Origin: Cypionkella psychrotolerans
GTDB taxonomy: Bacteria; Pseudomonadota; Alphaproteobacteria; Rhodobacterales; Rhodobacteraceae
DNA: 64,000 nt
Direction: 5' to 3'
NCBI RefSeq assembly: GCF_001294535.1
Contig: NZ_LGIC01000003.1
Span: 1-64,000 of the forward strand
Positions 26,257 through 36,380 of this stretch are shown in pieces. Position numbers and translations under genes: made by a program. The notes under the pieces were generated by a model. The model saw only the letters and a list, made by a program, of their open reading frames with translations. It was not told the DNA's origin and ran no database searches. Within the stretch, counting starts at the first letter, position 1; every line of letters starts with the position of its first letter.

Positions 26257-27126
26257 CTAAAACCACTGCCCCGGCTCCATCAAGCCCAGATCCATCAGTT
26301 GCTGGCTGTGCCAATCAAACGGCGTTGAGTTGTGCCATTTGAAATCATGGATATCAAAGCGAGAGCCCGCGTTCGAGCGCAGGGCTTTCGCGGTGCGGAA
26401 ACTGACGATGGCGGTGGTGATGTTGTGGTGCCACGGGCAAGCGTAAGTGTTATATTCTTCATCCGACAAAGTGAAATCCGACCGCATGGTTAGCCCCGGC
26501 TTGGTGCGGAACAAAGCGATGCGGTCGATCTTGCGGCGCGGCACCGGGATATGTTCTTCAAACCGCCAGCGTAACCCGCCAAAGAAATCCAACTGGCGTT
26601 CCTTCGGGTAATTGTGGTTCGCGACATCAGGCCGACCCAAAGCATAATAGCCGGATTTATCCATATGCGCGTGATCCAGTGACACCGCATTGGGGAACAC
26701 ATTCAGATCATCGGCGTACAGATCGACCACGTAAGACAGCATCGCGTCGCGGCGTTCTTCGCTGTGGAAGGCCAGCATTTCGCGGATCGTGCGGGTCTCG
26801 CAGAACGGGTAGAACAGATATTCGGCGTTGTAGCAGTAATACAGCCAAATGCCGGGGGCGGCGGCGATCACCTTATTCACGGCTTCCACCAAAGCCTCTA
26901 CCGTGGGGGCCTCATAGGGAATGCGGTGGATTTTCGCTTCAAGCTCTGCCGATACCGGAATCGCATCGGGGGCAAACAGGGCAAGCTGGACAAAGCCAGC
27001 CTCAAGATGATGGCGGATGGTGGTATCCACCTCTACCGCGTCTTCGGCGAAGATCAAGGCGAGCGGACCTTTCACCAAGGCCGTCTTGGCCTCGGCCAGA
27101 AACTGATTAAGCGACGTATACTTCAT
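26257..27126 (-). CDS. conserved hypothetical protein, 289 aa
   Basis: A 289-aa soluble protein. Prominent features are a mid-section IWLYYCYNAEYLFYPFCETR and a C-terminal part rich in His, Trp and aromatic residues (YACPWHHNITTAIVSFRTAKA, IHDFKWHNSTPFDWHS). The layout is reminiscent of some bacterial family-2-like glycosyltransferase C-terminal regions, but I cannot support that assignment. Start 27126 (MKYTSLNQFL) is the natural Met. It is divergent from miaB. Confidence 0.6.
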   Translation of the reverse strand: MKYTSLNQFLAEAKTALVKGPLALIFAEDAVEVDTTIRHHLEAGFVQLALFAPDAIPVSAELEAKIHRIPYEAPTVEALVEAVNKVIAAAPGIWLYYCYNAEYLFYPFCETRTIREMLAFHSEERRDAMLSYVVDLYADDLNVFPNAVSLDHAHMDKSGYYALGRPDVANHNYPKERQLDFFGGLRWRFEEHIPVPRRKIDRIALFRTKPGLTMRSDFTLSDEEYNTYACPWHHNITTAIVSFRTAKALRSNAGSRFDIHDFKWHNSTPFDWHSQQLMDLGLMEPGQWF

Positions 27127-27249
27127 GCCCTGCCCATATGCCTTTGGCTTATTTGCGGCAGAATCCGTTAACAATCCCTGCAACGCAAGCCCCGGCGTTG
27201 CGAAGCGGGCCTGTTTGGCATAGATCAACAGCCCAGACAGGGGTGCGCC

Positions 27250-28548
27250 ATGGCCGATCCGAAGAAATTGTTCATCAAGACCTATGGGTGTCAGATGAAC
27301 GTCTATGATTCCGAGCGTATGGCCGAGGCCATGGGCGCGGACGGCTATGTCACCACCGATAGCGCCGAAGATGCCGATATGGTGCTGCTGAACACCTGCC
27401 ATATTCGGGAAAAGGCGGGCGAAAAGCTGTATTCCGATCTGGGGCGGCTGAAAAAGCTGAAACTGGCGCGACCCGATGTGAAAATCGGTGTGGCGGGCTG
27501 CGTGGCGCAGGCCGAGGGGGCCGAGATCATGCGGCGGATGCCGATTGTCGATCTGGTGGTAGGCCCACAATCCTATCACCGCCTGCCCGAGATGGCCCGC
27601 GCAGGCACGCCGCAGGTCGATACCGATTTCCCACTGGAGGATAAGTTCGACCTTCTACCAGAGCGCAAGGCCAGCCGTGGCCCGATGGCGTTTTTGACCG
27701 TGCAGGAAGGCTGCGACAAGTTTTGCGCGTTCTGCGTGGTGCCCTATACCCGCGGGGCGGAAGTTTCGCGTGATCCGCAGCGTATTCTGACCGAGGCGCG
27801 CGGTTTGGTGGATAAGGGCGTGCGCGACCTGACGCTGCTGGGCCAAAACGTCAACGCCTATCATGGCGACGGCTGGACTCTCAGCCGCCTGATCCGCGAA
27901 CTGGCGAAGGTCGATGGCTTGCAGCGTATCCGCTACACCACCAGCCACCCTAATGACATGGAAGACGATCTGATCGCTGCGCATGGCGATGAGCCAAAGC
28001 TGATGCCCTATCTGCATCTGCCCGTGCAGTCGGGGTCAGATCGCATCCTGAAAGCGATGAACCGCAAACATACCGCCGAAGAGTACCTGCGGCTGATCGA
28101 ACGTATCCGTGCGGCGCGGCCCGATATTCTGCTGTCGTCGGATTTCATCGTCGGCTTCCCCGGCGAGACCGATCAGGATTTTGAGGACACGCTGTCGCTG
28201 ATCCGCACGGTAAACTATGGTATGGCCTATAGCTTCAAATACTCCGCCCGCCCCGGCACGCCTGCTGCGGAAAAGCCCGAGATTGACGCTGCGCTGGCCG
28301 ATGCCCGCCTGCAAACCCTGCAAGCGCTGATCACCGAACAACAGCGCGGGATGCAACAGGCCATGGTCGGGCGTGAAGTTGGGGTGCTTTATGAGAAAGC
28401 CGGGCGCGAGGCCGGGCAGATGATTGGCAAGTCGGATCACCTGCACGCGGTGTTTGTGAATGACCCAAATGGCCGTGTTGGCGAGATGGTTCGGGTGAGA
28501 ATCTTAGCTTCGTCGTCCAACTCTTTGGCAGGCGCGCGTATTTCGTGA
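27250..28548 (+). CDS. miaB: tRNA-2-methylthio-N6-dimethylallyladenosine synthase
   Basis: A 432-aa radical-SAM methylthiotransferase that modifies A37 of tRNAs reading UNN codons. The N-terminal UPF0004 domain carries Cys14, Cys50 and Cys84 (TYGCQMN, NTCHIR, AGCVAQ) for the auxiliary 4Fe-4S cluster. The radical SAM triad is Cys155, Cys159 and Cys162 ([16 protein letters not shown]). A C-terminal TRAM domain begins near residue 370. Length is normal. It heads the conserved block that continues with phoH and ybeY, interrupted here by an OmpA-like/lipoprotein pair. Confidence 0.97.
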   Translation: MADPKKLFIKTYGCQMNVYDSERMAEAMGADGYVTTDSAEDADMVLLNTCHIREKAGEKLYSDLGRLKKLKLARPDVKIGVAGCVAQAEGAEIMRRMPIVDLVVGPQSYHRLPEMARAGTPQVDTDFPLEDKFDLLPERKASRGPMAFLTVQEGCDKFCAFCVVPYTRGAEVSRDPQRILTEARGLVDKGVRDLTLLGQNVNAYHGDGWTLSRLIRELAKVDGLQRIRYTTSHPNDMEDDLIAAHGDEPKLMPYLHLPVQSGSDRILKAMNRKHTAEEYLRLIERIRAARPDILLSSDFIVGFPGETDQDFEDTLSLIRTVNYGMAYSFKYSARPGTPAAEKPEIDAALADARLQTLQALITEQQRGMQQAMVGREVGVLYEKAGREAGQMIGKSDHLHAVFVNDPNGRVGEMVRVRILASSSNSLAGARIS

Positions 28549-28740
28549 TTGGCGCTCAACCAGCATCGTTTCCACGCTGTCGGCAAAGCAACTTGAGTGG
28601 CGAAATTATGGCCAAACACGCAACAACTAGTCTTCAAAAAGCCATAAACCCATAGATTTTGCTTTACTTCACAAGGTCGCGTCGGCAAACCTTCGCTCAT
28701 ATATATGTGAATTCCGAATGGTTAAAGGGGAGCTGCCACA

Positions 28741-29310
28741 GTGGAGCGTTTTTCCAGAGCAGTGCGAATGGCAATCGGCGGCGCGGCGCTGGCTGTCGGC
28801 CTGATGATGGCAAGTGGGGCGATGGCACAGACCGCGCCGCAGATCGCTGGCAAGATCGAATGGGGCGTCTGGGTTGACGACGACGGCTGTATGCACTGGT
28901 GGGCAGATGGCGGCGCCGAAGGCTATATGCTCGACCGGGTTAACCCGAAGACTGGTAAGCCGGTTTGTCTGAAGCGCAACACCTGTCTGGTGCAAAACAC
29001 CGACACATTGTTTGCCACCGATAGCTCCAAGCTGACCGCTTATGGCCGCCGCTACCTGACCGATTTCTTCCAGAACGCGGGTGCCTTTGGCTACGCGATC
29101 TACGGTCACACCGACAGCCGCGCCTCGGATGAATACAACATCAAACTGTCGCAGCGCCGTGCCGCTTCGGTGGCTGCTGTTGCCCGCTCGGTTGGTGCTA
29201 TGGTGGATCGTGAGATTGGCTATGGCGAGCGTCAGCCGCGCGCCACCAACGCAACCGCCGAAGGGATGCAGCAAAACCGCCGCGTCGAAGTCGTCTGCTA
29301 TAAGTGGTGA
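28741..29310 (+). CDS. OmpA-family outer membrane/periplasmic protein
   Basis: A 189-aa secreted protein. A signal peptide covers residues 1-29 (hydrophobic core, cleavage after AMA). A short domain with the pattern DDDGCMHWWADGGAEGYM... GKPVC follows (about 45-80). Residues 90-189 are an OmpA-like peptidoglycan-binding domain (FATDSSKLTAYGRRYL, YGHTDSRASDEYNIKLSQRRA, NRRVEVVCYKW). The GTG start is supported by GGGGAG in front. It is coupled to the following lipoprotein (TGATG overlap), which shares the Cys-bounded domain. Confidence 0.85.
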   Translation: MERFSRAVRMAIGGAALAVGLMMASGAMAQTAPQIAGKIEWGVWVDDDGCMHWWADGGAEGYMLDRVNPKTGKPVCLKRNTCLVQNTDTLFATDSSKLTAYGRRYLTDFFQNAGAFGYAIYGHTDSRASDEYNIKLSQRRAASVAAVARSVGAMVDREIGYGERQPRATNATAEGMQQNRRVEVVCYKW

Positions 29311-29666
29311 TGAACATGTCCAAACTCAACGCTCTCCCGCTTCTGGCCTTCGCCGCAATCAGTCTCAGCGCCTGTGAGGGCCCCGGCCTTGTACCGTACA
29401 CAGCAGGACCCAATACGGTGATCGCAACCGCGCGGGACACGGGCCGGGATCATACTGGTCTGATCGAGGGCGAAGCCGCCATCGCCTATGACCCTGATGG
29501 CTGCCAAGGCTGGATCATGGATGACGGCATCGAAGGCTATTCGGGTCGCCGCTACGATCCGGTGTCTGGGCTTCCGGTCTGCAACAACCATTATCCGCCA
29601 GGTACGGTTCTGGGCAATTACCAGACCTCATCGGCACCGATCAAAGACTGGGTGCCGAACCGCTAA
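29310..29666 (+). CDS. lipoprotein sharing a Cys-bounded domain with the upstream OmpA protein
   Basis: A 118-aa lipoprotein with lipobox LSAC at Cys22. After about 35 residues comes DPDGCQGWIMDDGIEGYSGRRYDPVSGLPVC, quoted here only by its key residues: DGC, W, D-G, EGY, R, P-x-(T/S)-G-x-PVC. The same residues occur in the preceding OmpA-type protein. ATG 29310 overlaps the stop of that gene by one base. It is probably anchored in the outer membrane and acts with its neighbour. A strong terminator follows. Confidence 0.82.
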   Translation: MNMSKLNALPLLAFAAISLSACEGPGLVPYTAGPNTVIATARDTGRDHTGLIEGEAAIAYDPDGCQGWIMDDGIEGYSGRRYDPVSGLPVCNNHYPPGTVLGNYQTSSAPIKDWVPNR

Positions 29667-29694
29667 TATCGGCGCGCGCAGGCTAAAATACAGC

Positions 29695-29727
29695 AAAGAC
29701 CACGGGATGTTTCCGTGGTCTTTTTTT
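29695..29727 (+). terminator. rho-independent terminator
   Basis: A perfect 11-bp stem (AAAGACCACGG with CCGTGGTCTTT), a seven-base loop and a run of seven T. It ends the OmpA-lipoprotein unit. Confidence 0.92.
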
Positions 29728-29857
29728 ATTGCCCGGTTCTTGCGCAAAGATGTCGCTGTCATCACTTTGATATCAAGACCATGCAGGTTGTTCTTGCCAG
29801 AGTATTTGGCAGGCTTACACTACATATAGACGTCACCTGAACCGCAAGGAGATCCCT

Positions 29858-30874
29858 TTGGGCATCAGCGCGCTAACGCCCCCGACCCGTTCCGAGGATA
29901 TTGTCGAGACTGTCCTCGAATTTCCCGATAACCGGCTTTTGATCAGCCTCTGCGGCGAGTTTGACCGCAATTTGGCCCAGATCGAGCACCAGATGGGGGT
30001 GCATGTGCTGCGACGGGGCAACCGTCTGTCCGTCATCGGCGACAAGGCTGCGCGCGAACAGGCGGCGGCGGTGTTGCGGTCTTTGTACGCGCGGCTGGAA
30101 CAGGGCCGCAGCGTGGCAGCGGGCGATATTGACGGCGCGATGCGGATGGGGCGGCCAATGCCGGATACCAAACTGGAAGCCTCTGATCAGATTGAGATGT
30201 TCACCGGCGGCGGCATCGAACTGCGCACCCGCAAAAAGCCGATTGAACCCCGAACCGAGGCGCAGAAGGAATATGTGAAAAACCTGTTCGCCAATGAAAT
30301 GGGTTTCGGTATTGGGCCTGCGGGCACTGGGAAAACCTATCTCGCGGTGGCGGTTGGCGTGACCATGCTGATCTCGGGCGCGGTGGAGAAAATCATCCTG
30401 TCGCGTCCGGCGGTAGAAGCGGGCGAGCGTCTGGGCTTTCTGCCCGGCGATATGAAGGAAAAAATCGACCCCTACATGCAGCCTTTGTACGACGCGCTGA
30501 ACGATTTCCTCCCTGCCAAGCAGATCCAAAAGCTGCTTGAGGAAAAACGCATCGAAATCGCACCCTTGGCTTTCATGCGCGGGCGCACTTTGTCGAACGC
30601 CTTTGTCGTGCTGGATGAAGCGCAAAACGCCACCACCATGCAGATGAAGATGTTTCTGACTCGCCTTGGCGAAGGCAGCCGCATGGTGATCACCGGCGAC
30701 CGCACGCAGGTCGACTTGCCGCGCGGCACCGCCTCGGGATTGCAAGATGCTGAGCGGATTCTGCAAGGGGTGAAGGGCGTGACCTTCAACTATTTCACCT
30801 CGAAAGACGTGGTGCGGCATCCGTTGGTGGCCCGCGTGATTGAGGCCTACGAGCGCGACGAAGCGCAGGGCTAA
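29858..30874 (+). CDS. phoH: PhoH-family ATPase
   Basis: A 338-aa cytoplasmic P-loop ATPase of the PhoH/YbeZ type, linked to RNA and ribosome metabolism together with YbeY. An N-terminal KH-like region (residues 1-100) precedes Walker A GPAGTGKTYLA, Walker B FVVLDEAQNAT and the sensor region MVITGDRTQVDLPRG. TTG is used as start because AAGGAG lies six bases before it. Order phoH-ybeY-corC-lnt is the classic conserved block. Confidence 0.94.
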   Translation: MGISALTPPTRSEDIVETVLEFPDNRLLISLCGEFDRNLAQIEHQMGVHVLRRGNRLSVIGDKAAREQAAAVLRSLYARLEQGRSVAAGDIDGAMRMGRPMPDTKLEASDQIEMFTGGGIELRTRKKPIEPRTEAQKEYVKNLFANEMGFGIGPAGTGKTYLAVAVGVTMLISGAVEKIILSRPAVEAGERLGFLPGDMKEKIDPYMQPLYDALNDFLPAKQIQKLLEEKRIEIAPLAFMRGRTLSNAFVVLDEAQNATTMQMKMFLTRLGEGSRMVITGDRTQVDLPRGTASGLQDAERILQGVKGVTFNYFTSKDVVRHPLVARVIEAYERDEAQG

Positions 30875-30934
30875 TCGGCTGGCGGCACGTGATCTGACGG
30901 AGCGCGTGCCGCGCAAGTTTTCTTGAGCGCTGAC

Positions 30935-30953
30935 GCTCCCCCCAGGATATTTA
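30935..30953. repeat. intergenic CCCCCAGGATATTT element, copy 1
   Basis: The phoH-ybeY gap contains CCCCCCAGGATATTTA. The same CCCCCAGGATATTT core occurs before cmk at 40124-40137. Similar elements are frequent in Rhodobacterales intergenic DNA; function unknown. Confidence 0.45.
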
Positions 30954-31006
30954 TTTATGCCAATGTGAAAGCTTGAGCGTTTGGCCTGGCTGCGTTATGG
31001 GGCGGC

Positions 31007-31507
31007 ATGGAACCACTTGTTGATATCGTCATCGAGGATGCGCGCTGGGAGGCCCTTGGGCTGGACGCGCTGGCCGAACTCGCCGTGCGTGCGGCTTTTG
31101 CCGAGCTGGGCTTGCCAGAGGTGGGGTTTAGCCTGTGCCTGATGGGCTGCGATGATGCGCGGATTCTGGAGTTAAACGGCGATTTTCGCGGCAAGCCCAA
31201 ACCAACCAATGTGCTGAGTTGGCCGTCGGAGGAGCGTGGCGTGGATGCAGGTGAAGTGCCAGATCTGCCGGAACCGGGTGAGGCGGACGATCCCGAATCC
31301 CTTGGTGATATCGCGATCTCCTATGACACTTGTGCGCTTGAGGCCGCTGAGGCGGGTAAGCCCATGGCGGATCACGTTAGCCATCTGATCGTGCATGGTC
31401 TGTTGCATCTGCTGGGCTATGATCACATCCGCGCCGCGGACGGTGATCTGATGGAGGCCACCGAGGTGCGGATACTTGCGCGTCTGGGGCTTTCTGACCC
31501 ATACTGA
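31007..31507 (+). CDS. ybeY: rRNA maturation endoribonuclease
   Basis: A 166-aa zinc-dependent endoribonuclease for 16S rRNA 3' processing and ribosome quality control. The metal site is HLIVHGLLHLLGYDH (three His). LGDIAISYDTC and PTNVLSWP are further family marks. It sits between phoH and corC as usual. Confidence 0.95.
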   Translation: MEPLVDIVIEDARWEALGLDALAELAVRAAFAELGLPEVGFSLCLMGCDDARILELNGDFRGKPKPTNVLSWPSEERGVDAGEVPDLPEPGEADDPESLGDIAISYDTCALEAAEAGKPMADHVSHLIVHGLLHLLGYDHIRAADGDLMEATEVRILARLGLSDPY

Positions 31508-31545
31508 GAGCATCGGCCCCTCGGGGCGTTTTGGAACAAGGACCA

Positions 31546-32463
31546 ATGGGCAGTAGCAACGACGGGTTACCCGCAGCGCCAAGGGCGCGCGCGGATGCCG
31601 ATGAGGCCGAGGCCTCGCCACGCGGATTCTTCGGGCGGCTGTTGTCCGCCTTCAACTCCTCTGACAGCAGCGAGGGCGACGAGGAAGCGGCGGCGTTGAC
31701 ACCCGCGAAAGGCGGTCTGTTGGGGTTGAGCAATCTGCGGCGCTTGCGGGTCGATGATGTGGCGATTCCCAAGGTTGAGATTGCCGCCGTGCCGTTGGAC
31801 ATCGGCAAGGATGATCTGGTCGAAGCGTTTCGCCAACATGGCTTTAGCCGCCTGCCGGTTTACAAAGGCACTTTGGACCATCCGCAGGGCCTTGTGCTGC
31901 TGAAGGATCTGGCCTTGCAGCATGGCTTTGGCGCCTCGGGGCGGTTTTCGCTGAAGAAACTGTTGCGTCCGGTGTTGTTCGCGCCACCCTCGATGCCCGC
32001 CGCGACGCTGTTGCAGAAGATGCAGCGCGACCGGGTGCATATGGCCCTGGTGATCGACGAATACGGTGGCGTTGATGGTTTGGTGACAATCGAAGACCTG
32101 ATCGAGACGGTGATCGGGGAAATCGAAGATGAGCATGACGAGGTCGAAGGCGCGCTCTGGAAGGAAGAGTCTCCAGGTGTGTTCGTGGCGCAATCCACCG
32201 TGTCGCTGGATGATTTCGAGGCTGCCATCGGCCTGACCCTGCGCAACGGCGAGGATGATGAGGATATCGACACTCTGGGTGGCCTCGTGTTCCTGCGCAC
32301 AGGCCGGGTGCCGGTGCGCGGTGAGATCGTGCCGCATGAATCCGGGGTGGAGTTTGAGGTGCTGGACGCTGATCCGCGCCGGATCAAGCGTTTGCGGGTG
32401 CGCCTGCCGGGGGCGATAGCACAGGTGGTGTCCGAGCCTGCGGTGCCCGAGGTCGAAGGCTAA
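31546..32463 (+). CDS. CorC/HlyC-family transporter-associated protein with CBS pair
   Basis: A 305-aa cytosolic protein with no membrane domain: a tandem CBS pair (about residues 75-195; VDDVAIPKVEIAAV, SRLPVYKGTLDHPQGLVLLKDL, LVIDEYGGVDGLVTIEDLIE) and a C-terminal CorC_HlyC domain with DTLGGLVFLRTGRVPVRGEI. This family is associated with Mg/Co efflux. AAGGA before ATG 31546 supports that start rather than the upstream TTG. It is one base from lnt. Confidence 0.9.
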   Translation: MGSSNDGLPAAPRARADADEAEASPRGFFGRLLSAFNSSDSSEGDEEAAALTPAKGGLLGLSNLRRLRVDDVAIPKVEIAAVPLDIGKDDLVEAFRQHGFSRLPVYKGTLDHPQGLVLLKDLALQHGFGASGRFSLKKLLRPVLFAPPSMPAATLLQKMQRDRVHMALVIDEYGGVDGLVTIEDLIETVIGEIEDEHDEVEGALWKEESPGVFVAQSTVSLDDFEAAIGLTLRNGEDDEDIDTLGGLVFLRTGRVPVRGEIVPHESGVEFEVLDADPRRIKRLRVRLPGAIAQVVSEPAVPEVEG

Positions 32464-32464
32464 G

Positions 32465-33940
32465 ATGTTGCGCAGGACCAGGGCGGGCTGGCCGGGTCTG
32501 CGGGGCGTTGGCTTGGCGGCAGTGCTGGGCGTGCTGGCGGCCTGCGGGCAAGCACCGCTTGGGGCATGGTATCTCAGCCTGCCCGCCTTGGCTGCACTTT
32601 GCTGGCTGATCGGGCGCAGCCCTGCACCGATCTGGCTGGCATGGTTTGCAGGCGCGGGCTACTTTGCGGCAGCGCTGAATTGGATCGTGCAGCCCTTCAT
32701 GGTCGATGCCGCGCGCGATGGTTGGATGGCCCCATTCGCGCTGGTGTTGATGGCGTTTGGCATGGCGTTGTTTTGGGCGCTGGCGGGGTGCTTAAGTCGC
32801 TATAGTCGAAACGCCGCCTTGGGCTTCGCGGTTGCCCTCGCCGCCACAGACCTTTTGCGCGGCTATGTGCTGACCGGATTCCCATGGGCGCTGATCGGCC
32901 ATATCTGGATCGACACGCCAGTGGCGCAACTGTCAGCGTTCATCGGGCCAAGCGGGCTGTCGCTGCTGACTGCTGTGCTGGCTGCGGGCCTGGCACTGCG
33001 CCGCCCGCTGCCCGTCGGCCTTGCTGCCGCAACCCTCGCCGCCGCTTGGGGTTACGGTGCTTGGACCCTCGCCCAACCGATGCCTGCTGACCGCCCCGTC
33101 ACCCTGCGCCTTGTGCAGCCCAATGCCGAACAGCAGGCGAAATGGGACCCAGCGCTGGCGCAGCAATTCTTTGACCGCCTGCTCAGCCTGACCGCCGCCA
33201 AACCCACGCCCGATCTGGTGATCTGGCCGGAAACCGCATTGCCTTATCTGCTCGACCGTCACCCCGAAATCGGCGGTATGATCGCAAGCGCGGGCGGGGG
33301 CGCTCCTGTTGCCATAGGGATGCAGCGGGTGGAGGGTGACAAGGCGTGGAACTCCCTCGCGGTGATCGTCCCGGACGGCATGACAAGCGCCACCTATGAC
33401 AAGCACCATCTCGTGCCATTCGGCGAATATATCCCCTTCGGCGATGCCTTGTTCCAATGGGCCAATATCTCGGCCTTTGCCTCGCAGGTCGGTAATGGCT
33501 ACATGGCTGGCCCCGGCCCGCAACTGCTCGACTTTGGCCCGAAACTGGGCCGGGCTTTGCCGCTGATCTGCTACGAGGCGGTGTTCCCGCAAGACTTGCG
33601 CGGCACCGAGCGGCCCGATTGGCTGCTGCAAATCACCAATGACGCGTGGTTTGGCCGGTGGACCGGGCCGTTCCAGCACGCTGCCCAAGCCCGGTTGCGG
33701 GCCATCGAGCAAGGCCTGCCGCTGGTGCGCGTCGGCAATACCGGGGTGACGGCGGTGTATGACGCGCGCGGCCGCATCACCGCTAGCCTGCCGTTTGAGA
33801 TCGCCAGCTATCTTGATGCCGCCCTCCCCGCCGCTTTGCCGATCACGCCCTATGCCCGTTTCGGGGAAATCCCGGTTTTGGTGTTGCTGGCCGGACTCGC
33901 AGCCGCGCTGTTCCGCCCCCGCAAACGCCCCAAGCCTTGA
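32465..33940 (+). CDS. lnt: apolipoprotein N-acyltransferase
   Basis: A 491-aa inner-membrane enzyme that adds the third acyl chain to lipoproteins. N-terminal residues 1-210 form about six membrane helices. A nitrilase-like domain follows with the catalytic Glu in WPETALPY, Lys in YDKHHLVPFGEYIPFG and Cys in ICYEAVFPQ. A C-terminal helix (PVLVLLAGLAAALF) ends the protein. It is spaced one base after corC. Confidence 0.95.
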   Translation: MLRRTRAGWPGLRGVGLAAVLGVLAACGQAPLGAWYLSLPALAALCWLIGRSPAPIWLAWFAGAGYFAAALNWIVQPFMVDAARDGWMAPFALVLMAFGMALFWALAGCLSRYSRNAALGFAVALAATDLLRGYVLTGFPWALIGHIWIDTPVAQLSAFIGPSGLSLLTAVLAAGLALRRPLPVGLAAATLAAAWGYGAWTLAQPMPADRPVTLRLVQPNAEQQAKWDPALAQQFFDRLLSLTAAKPTPDLVIWPETALPYLLDRHPEIGGMIASAGGGAPVAIGMQRVEGDKAWNSLAVIVPDGMTSATYDKHHLVPFGEYIPFGDALFQWANISAFASQVGNGYMAGPGPQLLDFGPKLGRALPLICYEAVFPQDLRGTERPDWLLQITNDAWFGRWTGPFQHAAQARLRAIEQGLPLVRVGNTGVTAVYDARGRITASLPFEIASYLDAALPAALPITPYARFGEIPVLVLLAGLAAALFRPRKRPKP

Positions 33941-33980
33941 CCTTTCCGTTGGATTGGGTCTAAGGCAGGCCGATAAAACC

Positions 33981-34024
33981 CGCACAACGGCTTCCTGGCG
34001 TGCGTGGATAACCCAACGGAGCAC
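33981..34024 (+). ncRNA. SAM/SAH riboswitch in the metK leader
   Basis: The leader contains CACAACGGCTTCCTGGCGTG (33983-34002) and CGGAGCA (34017-34023), matching the known SAM/SAH riboswitch core. GCAC (33982-33985) pairs with GTGC (34000-34003), and TTCC can pair with GGAG (34018-34021), forming the pseudoknot. GGAG is also the metK Shine-Dalgarno, nine bases before the ATG. Binding of SAM or SAH should therefore hide the ribosome site and shut off metK translation. This class is known chiefly from Rhodobacterales metK leaders. Confidence 0.95.
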
Positions 34025-34030
34025 TTCCCC

Positions 34031-35197
<1,167 letters not shown>

Positions 35198-35206
35198 GTC
35201 TAAACT

Positions 35207-35245
35207 CATGGGCGGCGGCTGGATGTACCACCGTCGCCGCCCGTG
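35207..35245 (+). terminator. candidate terminator hairpin after metK
   Basis: CATGGGCGGCG (35207-35217) pairs with CGCCGCCCGTG (35235-35245) over 11 positions, one of them G-T. There is no T-run, so it may be a stabilising hairpin or a weak terminator. Confidence 0.45.
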
Positions 35246-35349
35246 AAGCCCTGCACTTCGCGGCATGACCCGTGGGCTTCAAGACCAAGGTGCATCCGCA
35301 CCCCCGCGCCAAGTAGACACCAGAGATGACAGCCTTGGGAGTCCGCCAA

Positions 35350-35799
35350 ATGCCCAGTGACACCTTGCGTTACGCCCTGATCATGCTGCTGGCGGGTATC
35401 GGTATTCCGATGCTTGCGGCGCTGAATGCCCAGTTGGGCGGGCGGATTGGCGCACCCGTGGCGGCATCGGTGGTGCTGTTCGCGGTGGCCCTGCTGGCCT
35501 GCGTCCTCGTGCTGGCTTTCTCGGGTCAGGTCCATGCCCTCGCCCTGCTGCCCGCGCAACCGAAATATCTGTTCGGAGCCGGGCTGTTCGTCGCCTTCTA
35601 TGTGCTGTCGGTGACATGGGTTGCGCCGCGCTTTGGCGTTGGCAATGCGGTGTTCTGTGTGCTGCTCGGCCAAATGATCGCGGCCACCCTGATCGACCAG
35701 TTCGGCCTGTTCGGTGCGATGGTGCGCACGGTTTCAGTGGCACGCGCCACCGGACTTGTGGCAATGGTCGCGGGGCTTGCCCTGATCCAGCGCGGCTGA
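35350..35799 (+). CDS. DMT-superfamily membrane protein, DUF606 (YdcZ-like)
   Basis: A 149-aa integral membrane protein of about five helices (ALIMLLAGIGIPMLAALNA, VVLFAVALLACVLVLAF, LFVAFYVLSVTWVAPRFG, AVFCVLLGQMIAATLIDQFG, ATGLVAMVAGLALI), the size and pattern of the YdcZ/DUF606 half-transporters. ATG 35350 is preferred because GGGAG lies eight bases upstream; 35326 is an alternative. Substrate unknown. Confidence 0.82.
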   Translation: MPSDTLRYALIMLLAGIGIPMLAALNAQLGGRIGAPVAASVVLFAVALLACVLVLAFSGQVHALALLPAQPKYLFGAGLFVAFYVLSVTWVAPRFGVGNAVFCVLLGQMIAATLIDQFGLFGAMVRTVSVARATGLVAMVAGLALIQRG

Positions 35800-35862
35800 G
35801 CCCCGGCTTGACGCCTTGAACCAGTGGCGCTAGGTCGGCCCCTTCACCGCGAGGATAGCAGA

Positions 35863-36327
35863 ATGACCAGCACAGATGTTTCCGGCCTGACACAGCTTGG
35901 TGCGGCCACGGCTTTGCCCGCAGGCCCCGAACAGGCGGTGCTGGAAAAAGTCCCCGCAGGCCATGTCGGCACGCTCTATTGCGTGCGCTTCACCGCGCCC
36001 GAGTTCACCTCAATCTGCCCGATGACCGGACAGCCGGATTTCGCCCATATCGTCATCGACTATGTGCCGCGCGATTGGCTGGTCGAGTCGAAATCGTTGA
36101 AGCTTTACCTTGGCAGTTTCCGCAACCACGGTGCCTTCCACGAGGATTGCACCTTGGATATCGGCAAGAAACTGGTCGCTTTGCTCGATCCGGTCTGGCT
36201 GCGCATCGGCGCCTATTGGTTCCCGCGCGGCGGCATCCCGATTGATGTGTTCTGGCAGACCGGAACCCCGCCCGAAGCCGTCTGGCTGCCCGACCAAGGC
36301 GTCGCGCCCTACCGGGGCCGGGGTTGA
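35863..36327 (+). CDS. queF: NADPH-dependent 7-cyano-7-deazaguanine reductase
   Basis: A 154-aa short-form QueF that reduces preQ0 to preQ1 in queuosine synthesis. Catalytic Cys in [18 protein letters not shown]-binding [27 protein letters not shown] lies seven bases before ATG 35863. I see no preQ1 riboswitch in front. Confidence 0.94.
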   Translation: MTSTDVSGLTQLGAATALPAGPEQAVLEKVPAGHVGTLYCVRFTAPEFTSICPMTGQPDFAHIVIDYVPRDWLVESKSLKLYLGSFRNHGAFHEDCTLDIGKKLVALLDPVWLRIGAYWFPRGGIPIDVFWQTGTPPEAVWLPDQGVAPYRGRG

Positions 36328-36380
36328 CGCTGCCCGCAAACCAAGGCTAGAGGCCGCAACCCAACCATGAGGCGACCCCC

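Noticed and set aside
28700-28740. CtrA site before the OmpA-type gene
   Set aside because: GGTTAAAGG occurs but no second TTAA at seven bases.
35800-35862. Possible preQ1 riboswitch before queF
   Set aside because: The gap is only 63 bases and lacks the A-rich tail and stem pattern of preQ1 aptamers.
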